A stretch of 64,000 nucleotides of DNA from a bacterium (GTDB lineage: Bacteria > SZUA-79 > Acidulodesulfobacterales > Acidulodesulfobacteraceae). The number at the start of each line of letters is the position of its first letter. The first letter of the stretch is position 1. The stretch lies in assembly GCA_027319095.1 (NCBI GenBank), contig DAHVNW010000004.1, positions 1-64,000 on the forward strand, read 5' to 3'. The notes beneath the pieces were generated by a model, which saw only the letters and a program-made list of their open reading frames with translations, was not told where the DNA came from and ran no database searches. Shown here one piece after another: positions 35,315 to 43,703 of the stretch. Position numbers and translations under genes: made by a program.

Positions 35315-35572
35315 ATGAAAGAAGAAAATGATACCGATTTAAACGGTTTAGCTTTCGAAGATGCCCTGAAAAAATTAGAAGAAAATGTTCTTAGTCTTGA
35401 AAAAGGCGATCTTGGACTCGACGAATCCATTAAAATTTACCAAGAAGGGATAAAATATTCCGATTATCTGCTTAAAAAACTTGATTCCGCCGAAAAAAAA
35501 GTCGAAGAGTTAAGCGCTAAAAATAACGGAAAAGACCTGCCTTCATACAGTTCCGAACCCTTAAACATATGA
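35315..35572 (+). CDS. xseB: Exodeoxyribonuclease VII small subunit
   Basis: 85 residues. The core FEDALKKLEENVLSLEKG, then GLDESIKIYQEGI, is the XseB signature: two helices that wrap the large subunit. It forms the ssDNA exonuclease with XseA, whose gene starts at 63576, some 28 kb away. The last 4 bp overlap ispA (ATGA). The promoter lies so close to the ATG that the message may have no leader. Confidence 0.95.
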   Translation: MKEENDTDLNGLAFEDALKKLEENVLSLEKGDLGLDESIKIYQEGIKYSDYLLKKLDSAEKKVEELSAKNNGKDLPSYSSEPLNI

Positions 35573-36492
35573 ACGGTTTATCTGTATATCCTACATTCAT
35601 AGACTCATATAAAAAATTAATAGACGATTTCATAATAACTCATTTCGATAAGATGGGTTACGGAAATAAATTTCGGCATAATAAATTTTCTCTTGCAGAT
35701 TCTATGCTTTATACCTTAACCACTCCCGGCAAGCGAATCAGACCTATTTTTCTTATGCTAGCCGCCGAGAGCCTCGGCTTTACCGATAAAAAAAGGATTC
35801 TGCCTTTTGCATCATCCCTCGAATTAATACATTCGTATTCCTTAATACACGACGACCTCCCCCAGATGGACAACGACAGTTTAAGAAGGGGAAAGCCGAC
35901 AAACCATATAGTTTTCGGAGAAGCTGCCGCGATACTTTCCGGAGACGCTCTCCTTACAGAAGCGTTCGTTATGCTTACTGACGAAAATTATACGGAAGGA
36001 TTAGAACCCGGAAAAATTATAAAAGCAATAAGGGAAATTTCTTATGCCTCCGGAGCGGGCGGACTCGTCGAGGGACAGTTTCACGATATTAATTCGTTCG
36101 GCGAATCTTTGAGCTTAGAAGAAATCGAATATATCAACAAAAAAAAAACGGCGGGACTTATCTCGGCGGCATGCGCCGTAGGCGCAATATTATCCGGCGC
36201 GGAAGAACCCGTCGTATCGGAATTTAGAAAATTCGGAAATCTTGTCGGGCTTGCCTTCCAATCTATGGACGACGTTCTTGGAATAACAGGAAATAAAGAA
36301 GTTATAGGAAAAACGGCAGGTATAGATAAAACTAACAACAGGTTGACCGTGGCAGAAAAAATAGGATTGGAAAAAACCGGCGAATTAATTAAAGAATATA
36401 ATGACAAAGCAATGCGCCATCTGGAAAAAACCGGCGCCGAAACAGGCAAATTAGCCGAATTAATTATTTATCTTACTAATAGAATAAGCTGA
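35569..36492 (+). CDS. ispA: Farnesyl/geranyl diphosphate synthase family (IspA)
   Basis: Condenses DMAPP/GPP with IPP to short-chain prenyl diphosphate. 307 residues. Block GKRIRP (about 47) and the first Asp-rich motif DDLPQMDND are intact, as is the following RRGKPTNH. The second motif, usually D-D-I-L-D, reads DDVLG (Gly238 in place of the third Asp). The Lys of GKTAGID and the rest are conserved. Translationally coupled to xseB and upstream of dxs. It supplies the chain for menaquinone and other prenyl products. Confidence 0.92.
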   Translation: MNGLSVYPTFIDSYKKLIDDFIITHFDKMGYGNKFRHNKFSLADSMLYTLTTPGKRIRPIFLMLAAESLGFTDKKRILPFASSLELIHSYSLIHDDLPQMDNDSLRRGKPTNHIVFGEAAAILSGDALLTEAFVMLTDENYTEGLEPGKIIKAIREISYASGAGGLVEGQFHDINSFGESLSLEEIEYINKKKTAGLISAACAVGAILSGAEEPVVSEFRKFGNLVGLAFQSMDDVLGITGNKEVIGKTAGIDKTNNRLTVAEKIGLEKTGELIKEYNDKAMRHLEKTGAETGKLAELIIYLTNRIS

Positions 36493-36566
36493 ATAAGTTA
36501 TAACTAAATTATTTTAAATTATAAAATTGGAATTATTGGGTTATTAAGTTATTATCGCGTAGAAAA

Positions 36567-38567
36567 ATGATATTGGAAAAAATAAAAAAGCCTCAAGATA
36601 TAAAATTGTTAAGCGAAGAAGAGCTTAAATTCCTTGCGGACGAACTCAGGGAAGAAATAATATCCGTCTGCTCCAAAAACGGCGGACATATAGCTTCGAG
36701 TCTCGGAGTCGTCGAACTCACTATAGCCTTATTAAGATCGTTTGATTTTGAAAAAACCGATAAAATTATCTGGGACGTCGGACATCAATCTTATTCCTAT
36801 AAAATTCTAACCGGAAGAAAAGAAAATTTTAATACCCTTAGAAAAATCGGCGGCATATCCGGTTTTCCTTCCTTAAGCGAAAGCAGATACGATTTCTTCG
36901 GGACCGGGCATGCAGGAACGTCTATATCGGCGGCTCTAGGTATGAGCGTCGCAAAAGATTTAAATAGGGGAGGCGCGGTCAAAAACGACGAATCCGGCAA
37001 AAACGACAAGGCTTATTATGCAGGCTGCGGAAACGGAAGAATTATTGCCGTAATAGGCGACGCCTCGATATCTAGCGGTCCGGCGCTCGAAGGATTAAAT
37101 AATGCAGGGTCGCTAAAAAAGGATATAATCGTAGTTTTAAACGATAACGAAATGTCCATTTCTAAGAACGTAGGGGCTATTTCAAATTATTTAAACAAAA
37201 TACTTAGCGGAAATTTTTATCAGGGCATTAGGAAAGAAGCCGAAAAAATGCTTAAATCCATACCCTTGTTCGGTTCGCAAGTAGCGAGGCTTATTTCTAA
37301 ATTTGAAGAATCTTTTAAAAATCTGATAGGCCCCGGTATAATTTTCGAAGAACTTGGTTTCACTTATATAGGCCCGATAGACGGACACAATATTCCCTAT
37401 CTCTTAAATACTTTCGAAAATATAAAAAATATCGAAAAGCCTATTTTGCTTCACGTCATTACAAAAAAAGGCAAAGGCTACGAGCCCGCGGAAAAAAATC
37501 CTTCCATTTTTCACGGAATTTCTGCTTTCGATAAAAAAACAGGGTTAACCTTAAAAAAGTCGGGCAATATCTCTTACGGCGAGCTTGCATCCAATTTTCT
37601 TCTAAACGTTGCCGAAAATAACGGCAAAATAATAGCGGTTACCGCAGCAATGCCGGACGGCACTGGTCTGTCAAAGTTTTCCAAAGTTCTTCCCCGTAGA
37701 TTTTTCGATGTCGGAATAGCTGAAGAGCATGCCGCGGTATTCGCGGCGGGCGCAGCGGCTAACGGATTAAAACCTTTCGTCTTCATATATTCCACTTTTC
37801 TTCAAAGGTCGTTAGACCAGATAATACACGACATATGCCTTCAAAATCTACCCGTAGTTTTCTGTATCGACAGGGCGGGCATAGCCGGAGAAGACGGCGC
37901 TACCCATCAAGGAATATTCGATATATCTTATTTAAACTATATACCAAACCTTATTTTCATGTCGCCGCGAAATGAATATGAACTGATGCGGATGATAAAA
38001 AGTTCCGTTTTATATAATAAACCTGTAGCCATAAGATACCCCAAGGCGGAGGTTTCATATTTTATTCCCCCTGCCGAAAGCGAAGTTGCTCTTATAAAAG
38101 AAGGGGAATTCGACATATTGATAGATCCGGGCATCTTTAAAAACGTTATAATAAGCATAGGTTCTCCGCATACGGAAATTTTAAACGAAATGCTGCCAAA
38201 ACTAAACGGCGATATCGACGAAGAAGAAGAAAAAATAGGTCTGATAGACGCAAGATTTATTTCTCCGGTTTTGCCGGAATTAATCGATAAAATAAAAAAT
38301 GCCAAAAGGATTATGACAGTTGAGGAAAATGTAGAATTTTCCGGTTTCGGGGCAAAGCTTTTAACCTCCTTATGCAAAGAAAGGCACTTAACCGATTTGG
38401 AATATAAAATTATTTCTCTTGGAAATAATTTTGTCGAGCACGGTTCCCGTGGCGAGCTTCTTGCCATCAAAGGATTTTCTAAAGAAAAATTGCATGATTC
38501 CATAAATTCATTTTTTTTTACGAATGCGGCCTGTAAAAAAAATAAGATTAGATATTCTTCTTTCTAA
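36567..38567 (+). CDS. dxs: 1-deoxy-D-xylulose-5-phosphate synthase
   Basis: First MEP-pathway enzyme; condenses pyruvate and glyceraldehyde 3-phosphate with thiamine diphosphate. 666 residues (about 620-640 is usual). The N-terminal block has HIASSLGVVELTIALL and VGHQSYSYKILTGR. The ThDP motif, normally G-D-G, is GDA here (Ala166), followed by an intact LNDNEMSIS. Before it there is a Lys/Asp/Gly-rich insert (about residues 133-155). The transketolase part has EEHAAVFAAGAA and DRAGIAGEDGATHQG. The C-terminal domain is complete. The last 44 bp overlap tlyA. Confidence 0.93.
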   Translation: MILEKIKKPQDIKLLSEEELKFLADELREEIISVCSKNGGHIASSLGVVELTIALLRSFDFEKTDKIIWDVGHQSYSYKILTGRKENFNTLRKIGGISGFPSLSESRYDFFGTGHAGTSISAALGMSVAKDLNRGGAVKNDESGKNDKAYYAGCGNGRIIAVIGDASISSGPALEGLNNAGSLKKDIIVVLNDNEMSISKNVGAISNYLNKILSGNFYQGIRKEAEKMLKSIPLFGSQVARLISKFEESFKNLIGPGIIFEELGFTYIGPIDGHNIPYLLNTFENIKNIEKPILLHVITKKGKGYEPAEKNPSIFHGISAFDKKTGLTLKKSGNISYGELASNFLLNVAENNGKIIAVTAAMPDGTGLSKFSKVLPRRFFDVGIAEEHAAVFAAGAAANGLKPFVFIYSTFLQRSLDQIIHDICLQNLPVVFCIDRAGIAGEDGATHQGIFDISYLNYIPNLIFMSPRNEYELMRMIKSSVLYNKPVAIRYPKAEVSYFIPPAESEVALIKEGEFDILIDPGIFKNVIISIGSPHTEILNEMLPKLNGDIDEEEEKIGLIDARFISPVLPELIDKIKNAKRIMTVEENVEFSGFGAKLLTSLCKERHLTDLEYKIISLGNNFVEHGSRGELLAIKGFSKEKLHDSINSFFFTNAACKKNKIRYSSF

Positions 38568-39273
38568 CAAATCCCCGGAGTTAGGATTAGATTTAACAAG
38601 AACGAAAGCATCGGCTTTGATAATGGAAGGCATGGTTTCGGTAAGCGGAATTGTTTGTACGAAACCCGGAACCCCGGTAAACTTAGATAGCATCATAGAA
38701 ATAAAAGAAACAAACCCTTATGTATCGCGCGGCGGATTAAAATTAAAAGGGGCTATTTTAGAATTCGGCTTAGACGTAAGAGGGAAAAAGGCGATCGACG
38801 TCGGCGCTTCGACGGGCGGATTTGCCGATTGCCTGTTAAAAGAAGGGGCGGAATTCGTTTATGCCGTCGACGTCGGTTACGGACAACTCCATTATTCTTT
38901 AAGGAATAACCCTAAAGTTAAAAATTTGGAAAATACAAACATAAAAGATTTAAAGTTTGAAGATATCGGCGAGGAACTCGACCTTGCCGTCTGCGACGCC
39001 TCTTTCATATCGCTCGTTAAAATTATTCCCGGTATTTTAAAGTTCGTTAAAAAAGACGGACTTATACTTTTGCTAATCAAACCGCAGTTTGAAACCGAAA
39101 ACAAAAGCAGTCTTAAAAAAGGGGTTGTAAAAGACGATAAAATCCATCGAGCCGCTATAAATAAAATCGTAGATTTTTCGAAAAACTTAAATCTTTCGTT
39201 TATCGGAGTAAAAAAATCATGCATAAAAGGAAAAAAAGGAAATACGGAGTTTTTTATATTATTATCGCGTTGA
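38524..39273 (+). CDS. tlyA: TlyA-family rRNA (cytidine-2'-O) methyltransferase / hemolysin-like
   Basis: 249 residues. An N-terminal S4 RNA-binding domain (1-60, RLDILLSNK...SALIMEGMV) is followed by the FtsJ-like methyltransferase fold with SAM motif AIDVGASTGGFADCLL and DVGYGQLHY, then CDASFISL and the IKPQFE motif. Family members methylate rRNA at cytidine 2'-OH. The start lies 44 bp inside dxs and the end overlaps the TPR gene by 55 bp, so translation is tightly packed. xseB-ispA-dxs-tlyA is a familiar order. Confidence 0.92.
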   Translation: MRPVKKIRLDILLSNKSPELGLDLTRTKASALIMEGMVSVSGIVCTKPGTPVNLDSIIEIKETNPYVSRGGLKLKGAILEFGLDVRGKKAIDVGASTGGFADCLLKEGAEFVYAVDVGYGQLHYSLRNNPKVKNLENTNIKDLKFEDIGEELDLAVCDASFISLVKIIPGILKFVKKDGLILLLIKPQFETENKSSLKKGVVKDDKIHRAAINKIVDFSKNLNLSFIGVKKSCIKGKKGNTEFFILLSR

Positions 39274-40910
39274 TTTTAATTTTTTTTGCGGCGCATGCGC
39301 ATAAGGCAAACGCGGGCGAAAACGCAAACGCAAGCCCCGTCGTCAGGCTAAAATCGTCTGCTATATTCGATATTACCGCCGGTTTTATTAATTATTACAA
39401 AGGAAATTATCCTGCCGCCGTTAATTATTTTAAGCGGGAAAGCGGAAACATTTTTAAAAACCGGTATTACGATTATACGATTTCACTTTTATATTATAAA
39501 AAAGGGGAATATAAAAAATCTTTAAAATATTTAAATTCCGCACTGAATTTATATCAGAAAATTAACGGAAACGCAAAACCGCCTAAAACTAAAATTAAAT
39601 ACCTGTTTCTTAAGGCTAAAATAGCCGCGAACCTGCACAATTTAAAAATGTCGGTAAAAATTCTCAAGCGCATTCTTAAATCAAACCCTTATAGCCAGAG
39701 GGCCATTTTGCTTCTTTCTGATATTTACATATATAAAAACGATTTAAAGACCGCCATTTTTTATTTAAATATTATAAAATTAAATTATCCCGGTAATATA
39801 AACTCGTATTACCTGCTTTCTAAAATATATTCCGTTCAAAACAAGAATGATAAAGCCGAAAAAAATTTAAAAAAAATCATAAAACTCGACCCTTACTTTA
39901 AAAAAGCGTATTTCAGGCTTGCCGCTATTTACATTCTTGCCGGAAAAGAAAAAAAAGCGATAAAAGTCTTCGACGATTACTTAAAAATAGATCCTTATTC
40001 TAAAACGGCGATATACCAATCTGCCATACTAGAGTACACTATTAAAAACTACCAGGCGTCCAGAAAACTTTTTTTAAATTTTATAAATATTGCCAAAAAT
40101 TCAAAAAATAATTTTAGATTAATAAACAATGCTTATTTCTTTACCGGCATTTCCTATATATTGCAAAAAAATTACAAAAGGGGATTATTTTATTTAAATA
40201 AGCTTAAGCCGGGAAGGCATTATATAGATGCCAAGTTGCAGGAAATCGAAATATACATAGGCCGCTATAAAAAAACCGGAAACGTTAAATACGGCAAATA
40301 TATAAGGACGGCCGTATCCAATATGCTTTCCAATCCTGGAATAAAGAAAAACCTTAAGCTATATTATTTTTCGGCTATAGCCTGCGAAGAAATTAAAGAT
40401 TATAAAATGTCTGAATACGTAATAAAAAAGGGATTGCTAAAATTTCCAAATAATACATCCCTTCTTTACGAACTTGGTTCGATTTATCATTTGCTGAAAA
40501 AAGATACGGCCGCCAATCTCGTAATGAAAAAGATTTTAAAAATAAATCCATACGACGCGGATGCGCTTAATTATGTTGGATATGAACTTGCTGTAAAAAA
40601 TAAAAATTTAAAAAAATCGGAAGAAATCCTTAAAAAAGCCCTGTCTTACGATAAAGGCTCTCCTTTTATTATAGACAGCCTTGGATTTGCGTATTACATG
40701 GAAAAACAATATGCAAAGGCGCTTAAATTATTTAAAACGGCCCTTAAAAAACTCGGCAAATCTGCAACTGTTTTAAAACATGCCGGCATGGATTATTTTA
40801 TGCTTAAAAGGTATAAAAAAGCCCTAAAATATTTTGAAAAATCCTATAAAATTAAAAAGACCGCGGAGGTAAAGAAATATATAGCAATAATAAAAAATAT
40901 GAAATTGTAA
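39219..40910 (+). CDS. Secreted/envelope tetratricopeptide-repeat protein
   Basis: 563 residues. The signal peptide (basic MHKRKKRK, hydrophobic core, AHA/ANA cleavage area near residue 32) supports the start, even though it overlaps tlyA by 55 bp. The mature part is a chain of about ten or more TPR-like helix pairs. Several units contain K-A-x-x-x-L-x-x-x-L-x-x-D-P-Y patterns near residues 140-290 and 410-560. It is probably a periplasmic or outer-membrane-associated scaffold. Such a protein next to tlyA is seen in deltaproteobacteria, but its partner is unknown. The protein is very rich in Lys, Tyr and Ile. Its stop codon starts a 26-bp inverted repeat shared with ribF. Confidence 0.85.
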   Translation: MHKRKKRKYGVFYIIIALILIFFAAHAHKANAGENANASPVVRLKSSAIFDITAGFINYYKGNYPAAVNYFKRESGNIFKNRYYDYTISLLYYKKGEYKKSLKYLNSALNLYQKINGNAKPPKTKIKYLFLKAKIAANLHNLKMSVKILKRILKSNPYSQRAILLLSDIYIYKNDLKTAIFYLNIIKLNYPGNINSYYLLSKIYSVQNKNDKAEKNLKKIIKLDPYFKKAYFRLAAIYILAGKEKKAIKVFDDYLKIDPYSKTAIYQSAILEYTIKNYQASRKLFLNFINIAKNSKNNFRLINNAYFFTGISYILQKNYKRGLFYLNKLKPGRHYIDAKLQEIEIYIGRYKKTGNVKYGKYIRTAVSNMLSNPGIKKNLKLYYFSAIACEEIKDYKMSEYVIKKGLLKFPNNTSLLYELGSIYHLLKKDTAANLVMKKILKINPYDADALNYVGYELAVKNKNLKKSEEILKKALSYDKGSPFIIDSLGFAYYMEKQYAKALKLFKTALKKLGKSATVLKHAGMDYFMLKRYKKALKYFEKSYKIKKTAEVKKYIAIIKNMKL

Positions 40911-41005
40911 ATATTTTCGGAATTATACACTTGAAGAAGGAATCTATTATAGGTTCTTTAAAATATTATATTGTGCTGCCAAGTGCATAATTCCGAAAAT
41001 ATTTA
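40908..41005. repeat. 26-bp-arm palindrome joining two convergent stop codons
   Basis: Left arm 40908-40933 and right arm 40980-41005 are inverted copies with one mismatch (position 40927). The first three bases of the left arm are the TAA of the TPR gene; the last three of the right arm are the stop of ribF on the other strand. The loop is 46 nt. It probably limits read-through in both directions. Confidence 0.8.
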
Positions 41006-41947
41006 AAGGCAGCCGGCTTTTTTATACTTCCTTTTAAGGATAAGGTTTGCAATTTCGATATCTTTCCTGATTCTCGCTTCAAGTTCGCCTGCATTGCCGA
41101 ATTTTATTTCTTCCCTTAGCCTTTCGAGAAAGAAAACCTCTATTTCTTTACCATAAAGGTCTTCGTTAAAATCGAATATATAAGATTCTATCCTTCTTGT
41201 AATATCGTTAAAAGTGGGGTTGGAACCAACATTGGTAACGGAGTCGTAAAATCCGTCGTTTATCCGGACATGCGTCACATATACGCCGTCTTTAGGGAAA
41301 AGTTCCTCCTCCGGAATTATATTTGCCGTAGGAAATCCAAGCTGCATTCCCCTGCCGCATCCCTTTACGACCCTGCCGTGAACCGAATAATCCCTTCCAA
41401 GAAATCTCTTGACCGAACAAACCTTTCCGATTATGACCAGACGCCTTATAAGAGAACTGGAAACAATTTCGTTGTCTATCACTACCGGTTCGACCACCGT
41501 AAGTTCGAAGCCGAGTTCTTTAGAAAGTTTTTCTAACAAAAGGGTATTGCCCGATTTATTTATACCAAACCCAAAATCGTGGCCTACTATAATCTTAAGA
41601 GGATTTAATTTTTTAACTATAATGTTTTTGATAAAGTCCTCAGGTTTTATATTTGCGAATTCCGGCGTAAACTTTATATAGACTACATAGTCTATTCCGG
41701 TTTCTTCTATAAGTTCTATTTTCTTTTCGAAAGTCGTTATTAATTTAACCTTGGCTTTCGGATTAACGATCTTTAACGGATGCGGGTGAAAGGTGAGTGC
41801 GACAGCTGCGGAATTTAATTCTAATGCGGAATACTTCGTCATTTCCATAAGCCTTCTATGTCCCAGATGAATTCCGTCGAAACTTCCTATAGTTACTACA
41901 GAATTCTTAAAATTAATGCCGGATTGATTTATTTCAAACACTTCCAA
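41003..41947 (-). CDS. ribF: Bifunctional riboflavin kinase / FAD synthetase
   Basis: Converts riboflavin to FMN and FAD. 314 residues. The N-terminal adenylyltransferase domain has GSFDGIHLGHRRLM (about 23), TFHPHP and VGHDFGFG, with SSSLIRRLV near 170. The C-terminal flavokinase has GRVVKGCGRGMQLGFPTANI and GVYVTHVRI. No FMN riboswitch is seen upstream. The following purine-poor leader separates it from the UbiB-family gene, which is upstream on the same strand (55-bp gap). Confidence 0.95.
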   Translation of the reverse strand: MEVFEINQSGINFKNSVVTIGSFDGIHLGHRRLMEMTKYSALELNSAAVALTFHPHPLKIVNPKAKVKLITTFEKKIELIEETGIDYVVYIKFTPEFANIKPEDFIKNIIVKKLNPLKIIVGHDFGFGINKSGNTLLLEKLSKELGFELTVVEPVVIDNEIVSSSLIRRLVIIGKVCSVKRFLGRDYSVHGRVVKGCGRGMQLGFPTANIIPEEELFPKDGVYVTHVRINDGFYDSVTNVGSNPTFNDITRRIESYIFDFNEDLYGKEIEVFFLERLREEIKFGNAGELEARIRKDIEIANLILKRKYKKAGCL

Positions 41948-42002
41948 TTTTTACGCCCCCTTTTTTCTTTTTATCGTATTATATTCGTACTTGTTATTTA
42001 AG

Positions 42003-43685
42003 TTATTTAAATAATAGAATCAATATAAATATAAGTCCAATAATCCATCCCGTTATTCCAAGCGCCGAAATATAAAAAATAGAAAACGCGCTTCCTATAA
42101 AAACGAAAATGCCTGAAGATATTATTACCGACGCGATTAAAAGTCCGTTTGCAATCCTTTTGCTCGACCTTTTTATTTCTTCGATAAATCCGTCCAAACC
42201 TTTATGAATAAAATCTATCGAAAAATTATCTTCCGACATTTTTTTAAGTATTTTTTCGGCTCTTTTTGGAAATCCGCCGATAAGGTCTTTATAATTTTTT
42301 AACTTGTCTAATACCGATTCCTTGATATCTTTTACCCTTTCTTTTTTATCTATCAGGGCGTCGAAATCAAAAAACTTCAGTCCCGAATCGACGAAAGAAA
42401 AATCCGGGTCGAGCGTTTTTGCTATGAATTCTATCGGAAGCAAAGCCTTAAACAGCATAGAAAGCTCCGAGGGTATGACAAGCCTATTTTTTTGTCCTAT
42501 TTTTAATGTTTCCAAAAGGATTTCCGAACTGTAAATATTCCTGAAAGGTTTGTTGTAGAAACTTTCTATGAATTCCATAAGTTCGAATTTAAAAAACTGC
42601 TCTTCCTTATCGGTCAAATCCCCCATGCATATATCGATAAAAATAGATGCCGCTTCTTCGTAATTGCCGTTAAAAAATTCGATAAAGTATTTAAGGACTT
42701 TTTTCCTTAAATCTTTGGTAAGTATTCCTACGGAACCGAAATCTATTATTCCTATTTTTCCGGGATTTATTACGAAAACGTTTCCGGGATGAGGGTCGGC
42801 GTTAAAGTAACCGATTATGAATATCTGCTTAAAAAAATGATTCAGGAAGATTTTAAGAACGGCTTTATTGTCTATATTCATTTTAGACAATGCGTCTAAG
42901 TCGCTTACTTTAACGCCTTCTATGAAGTCTTCGACCAATATCGCTTTTGTCGAATACTGCCAATAAATTTTCGGAATTTCCACGCAGTCTTTGTCTAAAT
43001 TAGACTTTCTTATCTTTTCCGTATATCCGGCTTCCGCCATAAAGTCGAGTTCGGATATAATGCTTTTGCTGAATTCTTTGAATAAATCTTCCGCATTATC
43101 TATATAAAGCAGTTCTTTAACCGCGTCTTTTACTATATTAACGATAAAATACAACACGTCAATATCGTTATTTATTGTTTTATCGACGTTTCTTTTTTTT
43201 ATTTTAACGGCGACGGCGGTCCCGTTTTTTAGGACCGCTTTATGAACCTGTGCTATGGAAGCCGAAGCTACCGGCCTTTCTTCGAAAGAGGCGAAAATAT
43301 CTTTTAAATCGCTTCCGGTTTCGCTTTTGAATATCCCCCTGATTTCGTCTATTGTATTAAAATCTATATTTGCGCTGTCCTGAAGTTTTCTTAACTCGAT
43401 TATATATTTCAAAGGGAGAGTCCGTATTTCCTGAGAAAATACCTGTCCGAGCTTTATGAAAGTGGGACCCAGTTCTTCTAAGGCATATCTGAGCCTTATT
43501 TCCGGCGGAACGTTTTGATAATTTTCAACAGGATACGCCGCTTTAAGGTATTTTTTAAATATAAAAAATTTGGAAAGACCTATATTCGTAATAATCTGAT
43601 AAAACCCGTGTTTTGCAAATATCGCAACTACTTTTCTAATCCTTTTAACCGCCCTTATAAATCTGAAAAAATCGCCGATTTTCAT
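42003..43685 (-). CDS. ubiB: UbiB/AarF-family atypical kinase
   Basis: 560 residues. Features of the ABC1/ADCK family are the K-x-G-Q motif (FIKLGQVFSQ, about 75), the ASIAQVHKAVLKNG loop that replaces the P-loop, VAVKIKK, and NADPHPGNVFV with the Asp of GIIDFGSVG. Two hydrophobic segments lie at the C-terminus. Family members support quinone synthesis or lipid/quinone handling at the membrane. With menaquinone genes in the window, a link is plausible but is not shown by position. It lies 18 bp downstream of rnr. Confidence 0.9.
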   Translation of the reverse strand: MKIGDFFRFIRAVKRIRKVVAIFAKHGFYQIITNIGLSKFFIFKKYLKAAYPVENYQNVPPEIRLRYALEELGPTFIKLGQVFSQEIRTLPLKYIIELRKLQDSANIDFNTIDEIRGIFKSETGSDLKDIFASFEERPVASASIAQVHKAVLKNGTAVAVKIKKRNVDKTINNDIDVLYFIVNIVKDAVKELLYIDNAEDLFKEFSKSIISELDFMAEAGYTEKIRKSNLDKDCVEIPKIYWQYSTKAILVEDFIEGVKVSDLDALSKMNIDNKAVLKIFLNHFFKQIFIIGYFNADPHPGNVFVINPGKIGIIDFGSVGILTKDLRKKVLKYFIEFFNGNYEEAASIFIDICMGDLTDKEEQFFKFELMEFIESFYNKPFRNIYSSEILLETLKIGQKNRLVIPSELSMLFKALLPIEFIAKTLDPDFSFVDSGLKFFDFDALIDKKERVKDIKESVLDKLKNYKDLIGGFPKRAEKILKKMSEDNFSIDFIHKGLDGFIEEIKRSSKRIANGLLIASVIISSGIFVFIGSAFSIFYISALGITGWIIGLIFILILLFK

Positions 43686-43703
43686 ATAGATGCCATCTTT
43701 ATA

